This document shows positions 53,931 to 63,801 of a stretch of 64,000 bases of DNA, piece after piece. A program made the translations under genes and the position numbers. The stretch spans positions 1,674,001 to 1,738,000 of the forward strand of contig NZ_CP101454.1 in NCBI RefSeq assembly GCF_024362405.1, written 5' to 3'. Positions within the stretch are counted from its first letter, which is position 1, and the number at the start of each line of letters is the position of its first letter. Under the pieces are notes generated by a model. It was not told the DNA's origin. It was given only the letters and a program-made list of their open reading frames with translations, and made no database searches. This DNA is from Halorarius litoreus (GTDB lineage: Archaea; Halobacteriota; Halobacteria; Halobacteriales; Haloarculaceae).

Positions 53931-54773
53931 ATGCCCGATGCCCGAGCCCCCGACGGGGGCGTGACTCGACTCCGTGCGTGGTGGGGCCGCAACTGGCGAC
54001 GGCTCGGGGTTATCGGCCTCGTGGTTCTGGTCGTCGCCGCGGCTGGAGTCGGCTGGTACGTCGCGACGCCGTTCCGTGCCACGCCCGGGAGCCTCGACGC
54101 GGTGCGAGCGAACGACGCCGTGACCGTCTCGCAGGCGAGCGGGACCTACGTCCTCTCCCCGACCGCTCCAGCCACATCGCGCGTCGGCCTCGTGTTCTAT
54201 CCGGGTGGGAACGTCCACCCCGACGCGTACCTGCCGTCGCTGGCGCCGCTCGCCGCGGACGCGAACGTCACCGTGTTCGTGCCCTCGGTGCGGCTGACGC
54301 TCGCCGTCTTCGACCAGAACGCCGCCACACCAGTCATCGAGTCCCATCCCGACATCGACCGCTGGTACGTCGGCGGGCACTCGCTCGGTGGGGCGATGGC
54401 CTGTCGGTACGCCGCGGCGAACGCCGACCGCGTCGAGGGGCTCGTCCTGTTCGCCGCGTACTGCGACCGGAATCTCGCCGACAGCGACCTCCGGGTGCTG
54501 AGCGTCACCGGGAGCGCCGACACCGTCCTGAACCGGGAGCGCTACCGCGAGTCGCGAGCGAACCTGCCGGCGGACGCCACGGTCGTCGAACTCGACGGCG
54601 TCAACCACACCCAGTTCGGCGCCTACACCGGCCAGCGCGGCGACGAGCCCAGCGGCACGAGCTATGCGACCGCCCACGACCGGCTCGCCGGCACTGTCGT
54701 TCCCTGGTTCCAACGGACGAACGCCTCGCGGCTGGTTCGGCCCGATAGACATCGTTTAGTAATACCTCAGTAA
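53931..54773 (+). CDS. Membrane-anchored alpha/beta hydrolase
   Basis: 280 residues. A single N-terminal helix (GVIGLVVLVVAAAGVGWYVA, about 27-46) anchors the protein. An alpha/beta-hydrolase domain follows with GLVFYPGGNVHPDAYL and the nucleophile elbow VGGHSLGGAMA (Ser about 158), then VNHTQFG (catalytic His). This is a carboxylesterase or dienelactone-hydrolase-like enzyme acting on the outside. Substrate unknown. It lies 9 nt before queD, probably by chance. Confidence 0.82.
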   Translation: MPDARAPDGGVTRLRAWWGRNWRRLGVIGLVVLVVAAAGVGWYVATPFRATPGSLDAVRANDAVTVSQASGTYVLSPTAPATSRVGLVFYPGGNVHPDAYLPSLAPLAADANVTVFVPSVRLTLAVFDQNAATPVIESHPDIDRWYVGGHSLGGAMACRYAAANADRVEGLVLFAAYCDRNLADSDLRVLSVTGSADTVLNRERYRESRANLPADATVVELDGVNHTQFGAYTGQRGDEPSGTSYATAHDRLAGTVVPWFQRTNASRLVRPDRHRLVIPQ

Positions 54774-54782
54774 TACTGTGGT

Positions 54783-55247
54783 ATGTCTCAAAGAGTCCTG
54801 GTGGATGAAAGTTCGGACTCGTCCCTGCTCGACGCGGCCGGAGCGCGCACCCTCCACGTCGGTCGCGACCGACCGATTCGCATCAGTTCCGGCCATCGGA
54901 TTCTCCACCACGACGGGAAGTGTTCGCAGCCGCATGGGCACAACTACGAGATTTCGGTCTCGGTGACCGGCGAGCTCACCGAGGAGGGGTGGATCGTCGA
55001 CAAGGGCGACGTGACGGGCGTCATCGACGAGTGGGACCACCGGTTCCTCGTCGAGGACGGCGACCCGCTCGTCGAGGCGTTCGAAGCGAGCGGCGACGCG
55101 GACGCGCTCGTCGTGCTCGACCACCCACCCACAGCCGAAGTGATGGCGGTCGTCCTCGAACAGCGGATGCTCGAACGGTTCCCCGACACGGTTTCAGATG
55201 TCTCCGTCGAGGTCGCCGAAACGAACGAACTCTGCGCCGGCTTCTGA
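54783..55247 (+). CDS. queD: QueD: 6-carboxytetrahydropterin synthase
   Basis: 154 residues from the ATG at 54783. The zinc and catalytic residues are visible in SSGHRILHHDGKCSQPHGHN and EWDHRFL, with NELCAGF at the end. QueD converts dihydroneopterin triphosphate to 6-carboxytetrahydropterin, the second step toward preQ0, used for archaeosine at position 15 of archaeal tRNA. A TATA-like TTTAGTAA lies at 54755-54762. It is followed 1 nt later by queE. Confidence 0.92.
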   Translation: MSQRVLVDESSDSSLLDAAGARTLHVGRDRPIRISSGHRILHHDGKCSQPHGHNYEISVSVTGELTEEGWIVDKGDVTGVIDEWDHRFLVEDGDPLVEAFEASGDADALVVLDHPPTAEVMAVVLEQRMLERFPDTVSDVSVEVAETNELCAGF

Positions 55248-55248
55248 G

Positions 55249-56034
55249 ATGCCGGTGAACGCCGACGCCACCTCGCTCGATGCCTCGTCGGCGGCGAGCG
55301 ACGGTGCGCTCCCCGTCAACGAACTGTTCCACTCCCTCCAGGGCGAGGGCAAGCTCGCGGGCGTCCCGAGCACGTTCGTCCGTACCTCGGGGTGCAATCT
55401 GCGGTGCTGGTTCTGCGACTCGTACCACACGTCGTGGGAGCCGACCCACGGCTGGGTCGAGGTCGACGACATCGTCGCGGCGGTTGCAGAACACGGCGGC
55501 GAGCACGTCGTCGTGACGGGCGGCGAGCCGATGATCCACGACGGTATCGCGGAGTTGGTGACGAGGCTCTCGACCGAGGACTATCACGTCACCGTCGAGA
55601 CCAACGGGACGGTGTTCCGTGACCTCCCCATCGACCTCGCGTCCATCAGTCCGAAACTCACATCCTCGACGCCCACCCCAGACCGACCGCCTGCTGGCGG
55701 CGACGCCGACGTGGGTGTTTGGGAGGACAAACACGAACGGGACCGACTCGACTACGAGGCGCTCGCAGCCCTCGTCGACGCGTACGACTCGCAGCTCAAG
55801 TTCGTCGTGACCGCGCGTGACGACATGGCCGAAATCGAGTCGCTCGTCGACGAACTTCGAACGCTGACGAGCACGCACATTCCGAACGACGACGTCCTCC
55901 TGATGCCCGAAGGAACGACGCAGGAGGAACTGGCACAGACCCGTGACCTGACCGCCGAGTTGGCGCTGGAGTTCGGCTATCGCTACACGCCACGACTGCA
56001 CGTCGATCTCTGGAACGATGCGCCGGGGACCTGA
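55249..56034 (+). CDS. queE: QueE: 7-carboxy-7-deazaguanine synthase (radical SAM)
   Basis: 261 residues from the ATG at 55249. The Fe-S motif C-x3-C-x2-C is GCNLRCWFCDS (about 44-54), preceded by FHSLQGEGKLAGVPSTFVRT, a typical QueE start. GGEPMIHDG lines the SAM site. QueE makes 7-carboxy-7-deazaguanine from QueD product. The ATG is 1 nt after the queD stop, and queC follows after 54 nt. Confidence 0.95.
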   Translation: MPVNADATSLDASSAASDGALPVNELFHSLQGEGKLAGVPSTFVRTSGCNLRCWFCDSYHTSWEPTHGWVEVDDIVAAVAEHGGEHVVVTGGEPMIHDGIAELVTRLSTEDYHVTVETNGTVFRDLPIDLASISPKLTSSTPTPDRPPAGGDADVGVWEDKHERDRLDYEALAALVDAYDSQLKFVVTARDDMAEIESLVDELRTLTSTHIPNDDVLLMPEGTTQEELAQTRDLTAELALEFGYRYTPRLHVDLWNDAPGT

Positions 56035-56088
56035 GATGCACCGGGACGACCAACAGACCGAGCGGGCAATCGACCGACTCCGAGACCG

Positions 56089-56778
56089 ATGACCGAGAGA
56101 GCAGTGATTCTGGTATCCGGCGGGATGGACAGCGCGACGGCCGTCTACGAGGCGATGGAGCGGGGGTACGAACCGTACTTCATCCACACCTCGTACGGCC
56201 AGCGAACCGAACACAAGGAACGACAGTGCGCCGAGCAGTTGGCCGAGGAAGTCGACGCGGCGGACTTCCTCCACGTCGAGACGGAACATCTCGCACGTAT
56301 CGGTGCGTCGTCGCTCACCGACGAGGACATCGAGGTGTCGGATGCGGATATGGACAGCGAGGAGATTCCGACCTCCTACGTGCCGTTCCGGAACGCGAAC
56401 CTGCTGTCGATGGCGGTCTCGTACGCCGAAGCGAACGACTGTTCGGCGGTGTTCATCGGCGCGCACAGCGAGGACTTCGCTGGGTATCCTGACTGCCGGC
56501 CCGCGTTCTTCGAGGCGTTCCAGCAGGTGGTCGACGTGGGGACGAAACCGGAGACGGACATCTCGCTGGAAGCGCCGTTCGTCGAGTGGTCGAAGACCGA
56601 GATTTCGGAGCGTGGGCTCGAGCTAGGCGTTCCGTACGAGTTGACGTGGTCGTGTTATCGGGCGGATGAACCCGCGTGTGGAACGTGTGACTCCTGTGCC
56701 TTCAGACTCCAAGCGTTCCGTCAAGCGGGGACACGGGACCCCATCGCGTACGCGGAGCGCCCGTCGTTCGAGAACTGA
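56089..56778 (+). CDS. queC: QueC: 7-cyano-7-deazaguanine (preQ0) synthase
   Basis: 229 residues. The PP-loop ATP site is ILVSGGMDSATAVYEAMERG (about 6-25), and the zinc site CYRADEPACGTCDSC (about 190-204) closes the fold. QueC converts CDG to preQ0 using ATP and ammonia. PreQ0 is then inserted in tRNA by arcTGT. Together queD-queE-queC supply preQ0 for archaeosine. Confidence 0.95.
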   Translation: MTERAVILVSGGMDSATAVYEAMERGYEPYFIHTSYGQRTEHKERQCAEQLAEEVDAADFLHVETEHLARIGASSLTDEDIEVSDADMDSEEIPTSYVPFRNANLLSMAVSYAEANDCSAVFIGAHSEDFAGYPDCRPAFFEAFQQVVDVGTKPETDISLEAPFVEWSKTEISERGLELGVPYELTWSCYRADEPACGTCDSCAFRLQAFRQAGTRDPIAYAERPSFEN

Positions 56779-56809
56779 CCTTTATCTCCCGAGGGAGCGC
56801 GCCATCGGC

Positions 56810-57136
56810 ATGGCCGACCCTGACGACGACTCGCTCGTGCGGTCTCGCCTCGACACCGGGCCGGGACTCGATTTCCACGTTCCGCACACGAAGAACTCCG
56901 CGCTGGGGCTGGTCGCGTTCTTCCTCGTCGGGGCGCTCAGCGTCGGCATCACCGTGCTGTTCCACCGCGTCGTCGCCGGGTCGAACGAGGGCGTCGGCTT
57001 CGTACTGGTCGTCACGGCACTCGCCATCGGCGGCTACGTCGGCGCGGTGCTCGCGTACAACCTGCTTCTCGTGGTGCTCTGGCCGATTCGGACGGCGGTG
57101 CTGTGGTATCGGGAGAGGAAGAGGGAGCGGTCGTGA
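56810..57136 (+). CDS. Two-helix membrane protein
   Basis: 108 residues from the ATG at 56810. Two helices, ALGLVAFFLVGALSVGITVL and GFVLVVTALAIGGYVGAVLA, then LLLVVLWPIRTAVLW and a basic tail RERKRERS. It starts 32 nt after queC. Function unknown. Confidence 0.7.
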   Translation: MADPDDDSLVRSRLDTGPGLDFHVPHTKNSALGLVAFFLVGALSVGITVLFHRVVAGSNEGVGFVLVVTALAIGGYVGAVLAYNLLLVVLWPIRTAVLWYRERKRERS

Positions 57137-57453
57137 GGGATTCGGGGGTATTTACGGAGTGCTCCGGGTGAATCCATAGCGCAACAGTACGAGTGCAACT
57201 AGAACCTGGGCGGCTCGCCGTCGAAACCGTTTGAATGGGGTGTTGTTGTCCTGTCCGACACGCCCCCGAGTTATGCTGGGCACAAACCACGTCGGGGTCG
57301 TGAGTTGTGTTTTCGGCTACCTTCTCACCGCAAGCGAGCGACTGGTGCGCTTCGGAGGACTCGTGTCGTAATGTTGCCCTTTGGTAGCATGGGGCGGTCT
57401 TACCTCCCTCCTGGCAGTTCATAGAAAAGGCTGGCTACGGCGAAGGGGTTTCT
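57137..57453. other. 317-nt spacer before the beta-helix gene
   Basis: No gene or clear RNA is visible. The sequence presumably contains the promoter of the beta-helix gene; no clear TATA box stands out. Confidence 0.35.
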
Positions 57454-58432
57454 ATGCCAGGCGCATCCCCCCCCGAGAAGCCGCAGAGCCTTCCTGACGA
57501 CCGTAGGCGTCCTCGGGCTCGCCTCGACCATCGGAATCCCCCGGACTGCGGCCCAGGAGGAGTATCCTGTCGTCCTCTCGGAGGGAGACACATTCCACCT
57601 CAACCGGGATACGGTGGCCGAGGATATCGATGGCCCTCTCATCATCGTCAGAGGCGAGAACGTAGAAATTGACGGGGTGAGACGCCACACTCTCAGCAAG
57701 CGCAGCGGCGATGGACCAGTCATCCTCGTAGAGGCCGGCGACGTGGACATTCACGACATCGAAGTACTTGGCTACCGTGAGGCAATCCGGTTCGACCGTG
57801 CGGATGGGGGTCGCCTCCAAAACACTCTTCTTGACGCTGAGGTCGACGTGAGGCTCATGGAGTCCCACCGGGTCAACTTTCGGTATGTCGAGTTTGGGGG
57901 TGACAGGACTAACATCTGGATGACTGACTCTGATTACGGTGAAATCGAGGGCTGCACCTTCGGTTTTGACAAGGGAATTTTTGGTGACAGTTGCCACCGG
58001 AACGTCATCCGGGGGTGCTACTTCGACGCCTTGCACGAACCCATCCTTCTGGTGGACTCCAACGAGAACGTCATTCAGGGGAATATCTTCGAACAGTCAG
58101 GAGCCGCTGGCATCCACTTGACCCGGTGTTATGCCACGACGGTCGATACGTGCGGTGTTCGGGATGGTGAGGGCAGCGACGGCCTCTACGCGGTCGACAG
58201 CCGACGGACCGTGGTGACAAACTCCAGGTTCGAACGAAATTACCGGTCCGGCGTTCGGTTGACCCGGTGTGACGATTCGGTCGTGACTGGGAACCGGTTT
58301 GAGGAGAACCGTCGAAGTCACATCGCCGTTTCCCGGTCGGACGATGTAACCGTCACGGCAAACCTCCTCGGGAGTGGTCGGAACTTCGAGTTCTCCGGCA
58401 CCGACGATATGGTCAGCGTCGGGAACCGGTAG
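57454..58432 (+). pseudogene. Tat-exported right-handed beta-helix protein, split by a C8 tract
   Basis: The ATG at 57454 and the body of the gene are in different frames. Between them lies a run of eight C (57467-57474). With seven C the frame runs intact for 325 residues, beginning MPGASPPRSRRAFLTTVGVL, a textbook Tat signal (SRRAFL), with likely cleavage after TAA near residue 35. The body shows repeating beta-helix turns (NVIQGNIFEQSG, TVDTCGVRDGE, VVTNSRFERN, VVTGNRFEEN), as in NosD/pectate-lyase-like surface proteins. As given, a shorter product could start only at GTG 57614 without the signal. Either slippage, phase variation or a sequencing error explains it. Confidence 0.7.
57467..57474 (+). 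repeat. Eight-C homopolymer that decides the reading frame
   Basis: CCCCCCCC lies 13 nt after the ATG at 57454. Loss of one C restores the Tat-signal frame of the beta-helix gene. Tracts of this kind are hot spots for polymerase slippage. Confidence 0.75.
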
Positions 58433-58521
58433 ACCTGTGGTCTCTATCCTTCAACCGTCTTCATTAGGACGACTGGTCACTGCCTGGGGGCTGCACCACC
58501 GGCGAAGGTTCTGATCAGACG

Positions 58522-59529
58522 CTACCGAGCAAACACCACATCTTCTGATTCATACGAGTAGGTCGAGACACCATTCGATTCGCAGTAATCGAGGAGTTCA
58601 GCAGGATAGATTTTGGAATCGTCGAGCTGTCCGAGATACACGACCGAAACCTCGTTGTCCGAGATGCGTTCTACGACGATTGCTTCGTCCGGGTCGTCGT
58701 GAGATTTCTTGATAACGAGGTCACCGGGGACGTAGGGATTCGAAGCGAACTCCAGATTCGTGTGCTTGTAGTCGTAGAGCTTGATATCCTGGTCGTGGCA
58801 GTACGAAGCGTAGAGAGCAGGGTGGATATCACGCCAGTCACCGGGACCGGCATCGAGCGAGGAGGGAAAGGCGACACGAACGGCCTCGCCGTCCATCTGT
58901 TGACCGTACACACCGACGTTTTTCTCCGGGGGAAGGAGATCGACGACGACCGCCACAGAAGCGTCGTCGTCCCCGGATTTGATAACCCGGTCACCGGGTG
59001 AGAACGGATTCTCGGGCTTCTGATTCATGAACGCGGTGTTCGGACCTAAATCCATCAGCTCGTTCATCGGACGGGCCGCGAGATGGTCCAGTTTCTCGGG
59101 CTCCTCACCGGAATACTGTTCCTGAGAGGCGACCTTGGATTTCAGCGTCTCGATGCGCTCCCAACCGAGCAGTATCAGACTGTCCTCGTTGTCTCGGTGC
59201 CACACCATCACGACGATTTCGTCGTCGGGGTCGTTGTCGAGAATCGTCGCTGGAAGGAAGGCAGACACGTCACGCGAGGTTTTCACGTCGACTTCGTAGC
59301 CGAACACCTCGAAATCGTACGAGGAGAAGCTTTCTGTGTTGCAGTAGCGCATCGCCTCGTCGTTCTTCCACTCCCACATCTCGACGGGGAGGTACTCGCG
59401 GCAGAACTGCTCGAAGGCGAGTTCACCGAGGTTGCCGATTCGTTTCACGTCAACGTCGCCACCACCCTGCTTGACCGCTTGGTGGTTGGCACGCTGCCGG
59501 TCGACCTCATCAGGGGTGTAACGGTACAC
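58522..59529 (-). CDS. Restriction-like nuclease domain with two repeated beta modules
   Basis: 335 residues from a GTG at 59529; further extension runs into the tRNA gene. Residues about 35-90 have a PD-(D/E)XK pattern: NLGELAFEQFCREYLP, then SSYDFEVFGYEVDVKTSRD (D...DVK). Residues about 175-230 and 263-318 each contain a related module beginning NPFSPGDRVIKSGDDD and NPYVPGDLVIKKSHDD, followed by a short beta-strand VVV/IVV segment, suggesting tandem SH3-like barrels. The protein may bind and cut modified or damaged nucleic acid. It is transcribed away from tRNA-Arg. Confidence 0.6.
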   Translation of the reverse strand: MYRYTPDEVDRQRANHQAVKQGGGDVDVKRIGNLGELAFEQFCREYLPVEMWEWKNDEAMRYCNTESFSSYDFEVFGYEVDVKTSRDVSAFLPATILDNDPDDEIVVMVWHRDNEDSLILLGWERIETLKSKVASQEQYSGEEPEKLDHLAARPMNELMDLGPNTAFMNQKPENPFSPGDRVIKSGDDDASVAVVVDLLPPEKNVGVYGQQMDGEAVRVAFPSSLDAGPGDWRDIHPALYASYCHDQDIKLYDYKHTNLEFASNPYVPGDLVIKKSHDDPDEAIVVERISDNEVSVVYLGQLDDSKIYPAELLDYCESNGVSTYSYESEDVVFAR

Positions 59530-59640
59530 GCCGCCCAGATTAATTAGTTGGATGATTAATCTGTTGCCTGATTCGAATACAGAGACTCGACCGAAGAGTA
59601 GGCAAAGAGCCTGACAGCATAGGGCCCGACGGGAGTGAGC

Positions 59641-59655
59641 GGAGCCGAAGGCTCC
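59641..59655 (-). terminator. GGAGCC/GGCTCC hairpin after tRNA-Arg
   Basis: GGAGCC-GAA-GGCTCC is a perfect 6-bp stem with a 3-nt loop, 45 nt beyond the 3' end of the tRNA gene. It may end the tRNA transcript, or be part of the GAGCG/CGAAG repeat sequence common between haloarchaeal genes. Confidence 0.3.
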
Positions 59656-59699
59656 GCGAACTACGTCGGGCGAGTGAGAACGAGCGGAGCGAGTTCGAA

Positions 59700-59772
59700 C
59701 GAGCCCGACGGGATTTGAACCCGCGACATCTTGGTCCGGAACCAAGCACTCTGTCCACTGAGCTACGGGCTC
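59700..59772 (-). tRNA. tRNA-Arg (anticodon CCG)
   Basis: The minus strand folds as a complete cloverleaf: acceptor GAGCCCG with CGGGCTC plus discriminator G, D arm GCTC/GAGT, anticodon stem CTTGG/CCAAG around TTCCGGA (anticodon CCG, reads CGG) and T arm GCGGG TTCAAAT CCCGT. CCA is not encoded. No intron. Variable loop is 5 nt. Confidence 0.92.
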
Positions 59773-59779
59773 CTATCTG

Positions 59780-61070
<1,291 letters not shown>

Positions 61071-61096
61071 CACACCCCTGGTTGGCCCCGACCTGG

Positions 61097-61104
61097 TATT
61101 TAAA
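61097..61104 (-). promoter_or_regulatory. TATA box of tnpB
   Basis: TTTAAATA on the minus strand lies 26 nt upstream of the ATG at 61070, indicating a leaderless transcript driven from within the element. Confidence 0.5.
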
Positions 61105-61207
61105 CCTGAGCGTAATCGGGTAGAGTCTATCTGCTGATCACACAGGAACTACGACTTTTCGATGTCTTGGCTACGGTCTCATTGCGAAACAGACCATACA
61201 CCGCCCG

Positions 61208-62128
61208 TCACGGCGCGAGCACGCCCAGCACCTGCACGACGCCGAACAGCGTTCCGACGGCGGCTACGGTCGTCGCGACCACGGTCGCCGACGCCAGCTC
61301 ACGGTCACCGCCCAGTTCGCTCGCGTAGATGTACGTCGAGACCGCGGTCGGCATCGCGAGCATCAACACGCCGGCGCGGAGCGTCGAGGGCGACGCGTCG
61401 AGTGCCGTGAACACCACGACGGCGACGAGGGGCATCGCGAGCAGCTTCACCACGGCGACCGCCCCGACGGTCGGTGGGTCGACGAATCCCCCGTCAGTTG
61501 CGAGCGATGCACCCACTGCGAGCAGGGCGATGGGGAGCGCGAACGTCCCGACAGCGCCGAGTGCCTGCTGGGCAACGGCGGGGAGTTCGACGCCGAGCGT
61601 CGCGCCCGCGAGCCCGAGGCCGAGCGCGACGAGCACGGGATTGGTTGCCAGCCCGCGAAGCTCCCCGCCGAGGTCGGCGTCGGCGTTCGTGATGCCCGTC
61701 AGGAGTAGCACCGTGAGCGGCACCTGCACGAGCACGCCGATGCCGAGGACGACGCTCGCCTTGCCGGCGGTGACGCCGCCGAACGTCGCTGCGACGAACG
61801 GGACGCCGAGGAACCCGAGGTTGCAGTGGTACGACTGGACGACCGCGACGCCACGCCGGGTCGGGGCCGCGCGTCCCCGATGCACGAGCCAGCTCACGCC
61901 GGCGACGAGGAGGAGGACGACCACGACGCCGGCGACGAGCCGCCAGACGAGCAGCTGTTCGAGCGCTCGCCCCACCGTGGACTCGAAGACGAGCGCGGGG
62001 AGCGCGACGTAGAACGCGACCGCGGTGAGCGCGTCACGACGGCCGGGCGTGAGCAGTCCGGCCGCCCGCGCGCCGGCCCCGATGGCCAGCAACACGAGCA
62101 TGGTGACGAGTTGCGTCGCGACGCTCAT
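61208..62128 (-). CDS. AEC-family (auxin efflux carrier-like) transporter
   Basis: 306 residues from the ATG at 62128. Ten helices in two blocks separated by a hydrophilic loop, with AFYVALPALVFESTVGRALE near the N terminus and MPTAVSTYIYASELGGD (about 263) near the second block, as in AEC permeases. AEC proteins export organic acids or similar anions; the substrate is unknown. The MATE gene upstream is on the same strand, 54 nt away. Confidence 0.85.
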   Translation of the reverse strand: MSVATQLVTMLVLLAIGAGARAAGLLTPGRRDALTAVAFYVALPALVFESTVGRALEQLLVWRLVAGVVVVLLLVAGVSWLVHRGRAAPTRRGVAVVQSYHCNLGFLGVPFVAATFGGVTAGKASVVLGIGVLVQVPLTVLLLTGITNADADLGGELRGLATNPVLVALGLGLAGATLGVELPAVAQQALGAVGTFALPIALLAVGASLATDGGFVDPPTVGAVAVVKLLAMPLVAVVVFTALDASPSTLRAGVLMLAMPTAVSTYIYASELGGDRELASATVVATTVAAVGTLFGVVQVLGVLAP

Positions 62129-62182
62129 ACCCGCACTCACGGCAGGACGGGGATGGATATTCCGGTCGCCCGGGCTCGTCGC

Positions 62183-63622
62183 TCAGTCCTCGCCGTCGAC
62201 CGCCTGCCCTCCCATGTCCGGCGCCGCGGTGTCGACGACCGACCGCTTCCACGTACCGCGGGTGAACCACGCGGCGGCGGCGATGGCACCGACGACGTTG
62301 CCGAGCGCCATCCCGATCCAGATACCCGTCGAGCCCAGTCCCGCGATGAACGCGAGGTAGTAGACCATCGGGACGCGACCGATCCACAGCGCCGTCAGCG
62401 AGAACGCCAGCGCAGTCTTCGTGTTGCCGGCTCCCCGATAGGCGCCCAGCAGCACCTGCAACACGCCGATGAACGCGAACTCGACCGTCCGAATACGGAG
62501 GTACTGGGCGGCTTCGCGCAGGGTCTCGACGGCGTCGGCGGTCGTCGACTCGATGAACACGCCGACGATGGGCTCGGCGAACGCCAGCGCCACGAGCGCG
62601 ACGCCGAACATCACCCCCGCGCCGACGCCCGCAGCGAGTTTGACGGCGCGCTCTGCGCGCTCGGGCTTCTCGGCGCCGAGGTTCTGCCCGACCATCGTGT
62701 TCGTCGCTCTCCCGAGTCCCATCGCGGGCAGGAAGACGAGCGAGATGAGTCGGTTGCCGAGCCCGTAGGCGGCGACGACGGGCGGCGCGAACGTCACGAC
62801 CATCGCCGTGAGCGTGATCATCGCGAGCGCGCTCGTCGACTGTTCGAGCGCAGAGGGTGCCCCGATGTCGACGATCTTCTTCACCCAGTCGAGTTCGAGG
62901 CTGAGGTGTTCGACCCGGATGTCCGGGCCGACGTGCAGCCCGAACAGAACGTACAGCCCGATGCCGGTGGCGACCACTCTGGAGATGAGCGTCGCCACGG
63001 CCGCGCCCTCCACGCCCATCGCGGGAAACACGCTCCACCCGAAGATGAAGAACGGGTCGAGCACGACGTTCAGCACCACCGTGACGAACATCACGCGCAT
63101 CGGCGTCCGGGTGTTGCCGTAGCCGCGCATCAGCGCCGAGAAGACGAAGAACCCGAACAGGAACGGCGTCCCGAGGAAGAACACCCGCATGTAGTCCGCG
63201 GCGAGCGGGATGACCGCGGCGGCCGTCTCCTCGTCGGCGGGCAACAGCGCGAGCAGTGGGTCTGTCGTCACGTAGCCCAGTGCCCCGAGGAACACAGCGA
63301 GGACGGTGACGAACGCGAGCGTCTGCCCGGCGGCCTTGCCTGCTGACTCCTCACCGCCCGCGCCGGTGTACTGGGCGACGAGCGTGGAGCCGGCGACGGT
63401 GAAGCCACCGCCCACCGAGAGCAGGAGGAAGATGAGCGGGAACGCGAGGCTGATGGCACCGACGGCCGCCGCCGGTTCGGCGGTTCGCCCCAGCCAGATG
63501 GTGTCGGCGATGTTGTACGCGACCTGGAGGAGCTGCGTGACCACGATGGGCCACGCGAGGGTGAAGAGGGGGCGGGCGAGACTCCCCTCCGTGATGCTGC
63601 TCTCCGTGGAGGACTCGGACAC
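62183..63622 (-). CDS. MATE-family multidrug efflux transporter
   Basis: 479 residues with about 12 membrane helices. Typical MATE features: LFTLAWPIVVTQLLQVAYNI, ADTIWLGRTA (sodium/proton site region), VGGGFTVAGSTLVAQYTGAG and GLGNRLISLVFLPAMGLGRA in the second half. It exports cationic drugs or metabolites using sodium or protons. It precedes the AEC transporter by 54 nt on the same strand. Confidence 0.92.
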   Translation of the reverse strand: MSESSTESSITEGSLARPLFTLAWPIVVTQLLQVAYNIADTIWLGRTAEPAAAVGAISLAFPLIFLLLSVGGGFTVAGSTLVAQYTGAGGEESAGKAAGQTLAFVTVLAVFLGALGYVTTDPLLALLPADEETAAAVIPLAADYMRVFFLGTPFLFGFFVFSALMRGYGNTRTPMRVMFVTVVLNVVLDPFFIFGWSVFPAMGVEGAAVATLISRVVATGIGLYVLFGLHVGPDIRVEHLSLELDWVKKIVDIGAPSALEQSTSALAMITLTAMVVTFAPPVVAAYGLGNRLISLVFLPAMGLGRATNTMVGQNLGAEKPERAERAVKLAAGVGAGVMFGVALVALAFAEPIVGVFIESTTADAVETLREAAQYLRIRTVEFAFIGVLQVLLGAYRGAGNTKTALAFSLTALWIGRVPMVYYLAFIAGLGSTGIWIGMALGNVVGAIAAAAWFTRGTWKRSVVDTAAPDMGGQAVDGED

Positions 63623-63801
63623 AGTTGGTGCAGGTTTTGCGACGCTATGTGACCTTCGTTACGGTCGTGTGCTGGACGTTCGCACGCAGGGACGACCCCC
63701 GAGTCGCTTCGGATGGAGCCGCTGTCGAGCGGACACGAGGGGGCCACTTTCGGACTGCTATCGCCGCGAAGCTTCATTGCCGCGTACGGCGACTGCCGGC
63801 T

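Noticed and set aside
59624..59713. 11-bp direct repeat GCCCGACGGGA (59624-59634 and 59703-59713), as if duplicated at tRNA integration
   Set aside because: Too short and within GC-rich repeat-like sequence, and no integrase gene is near.
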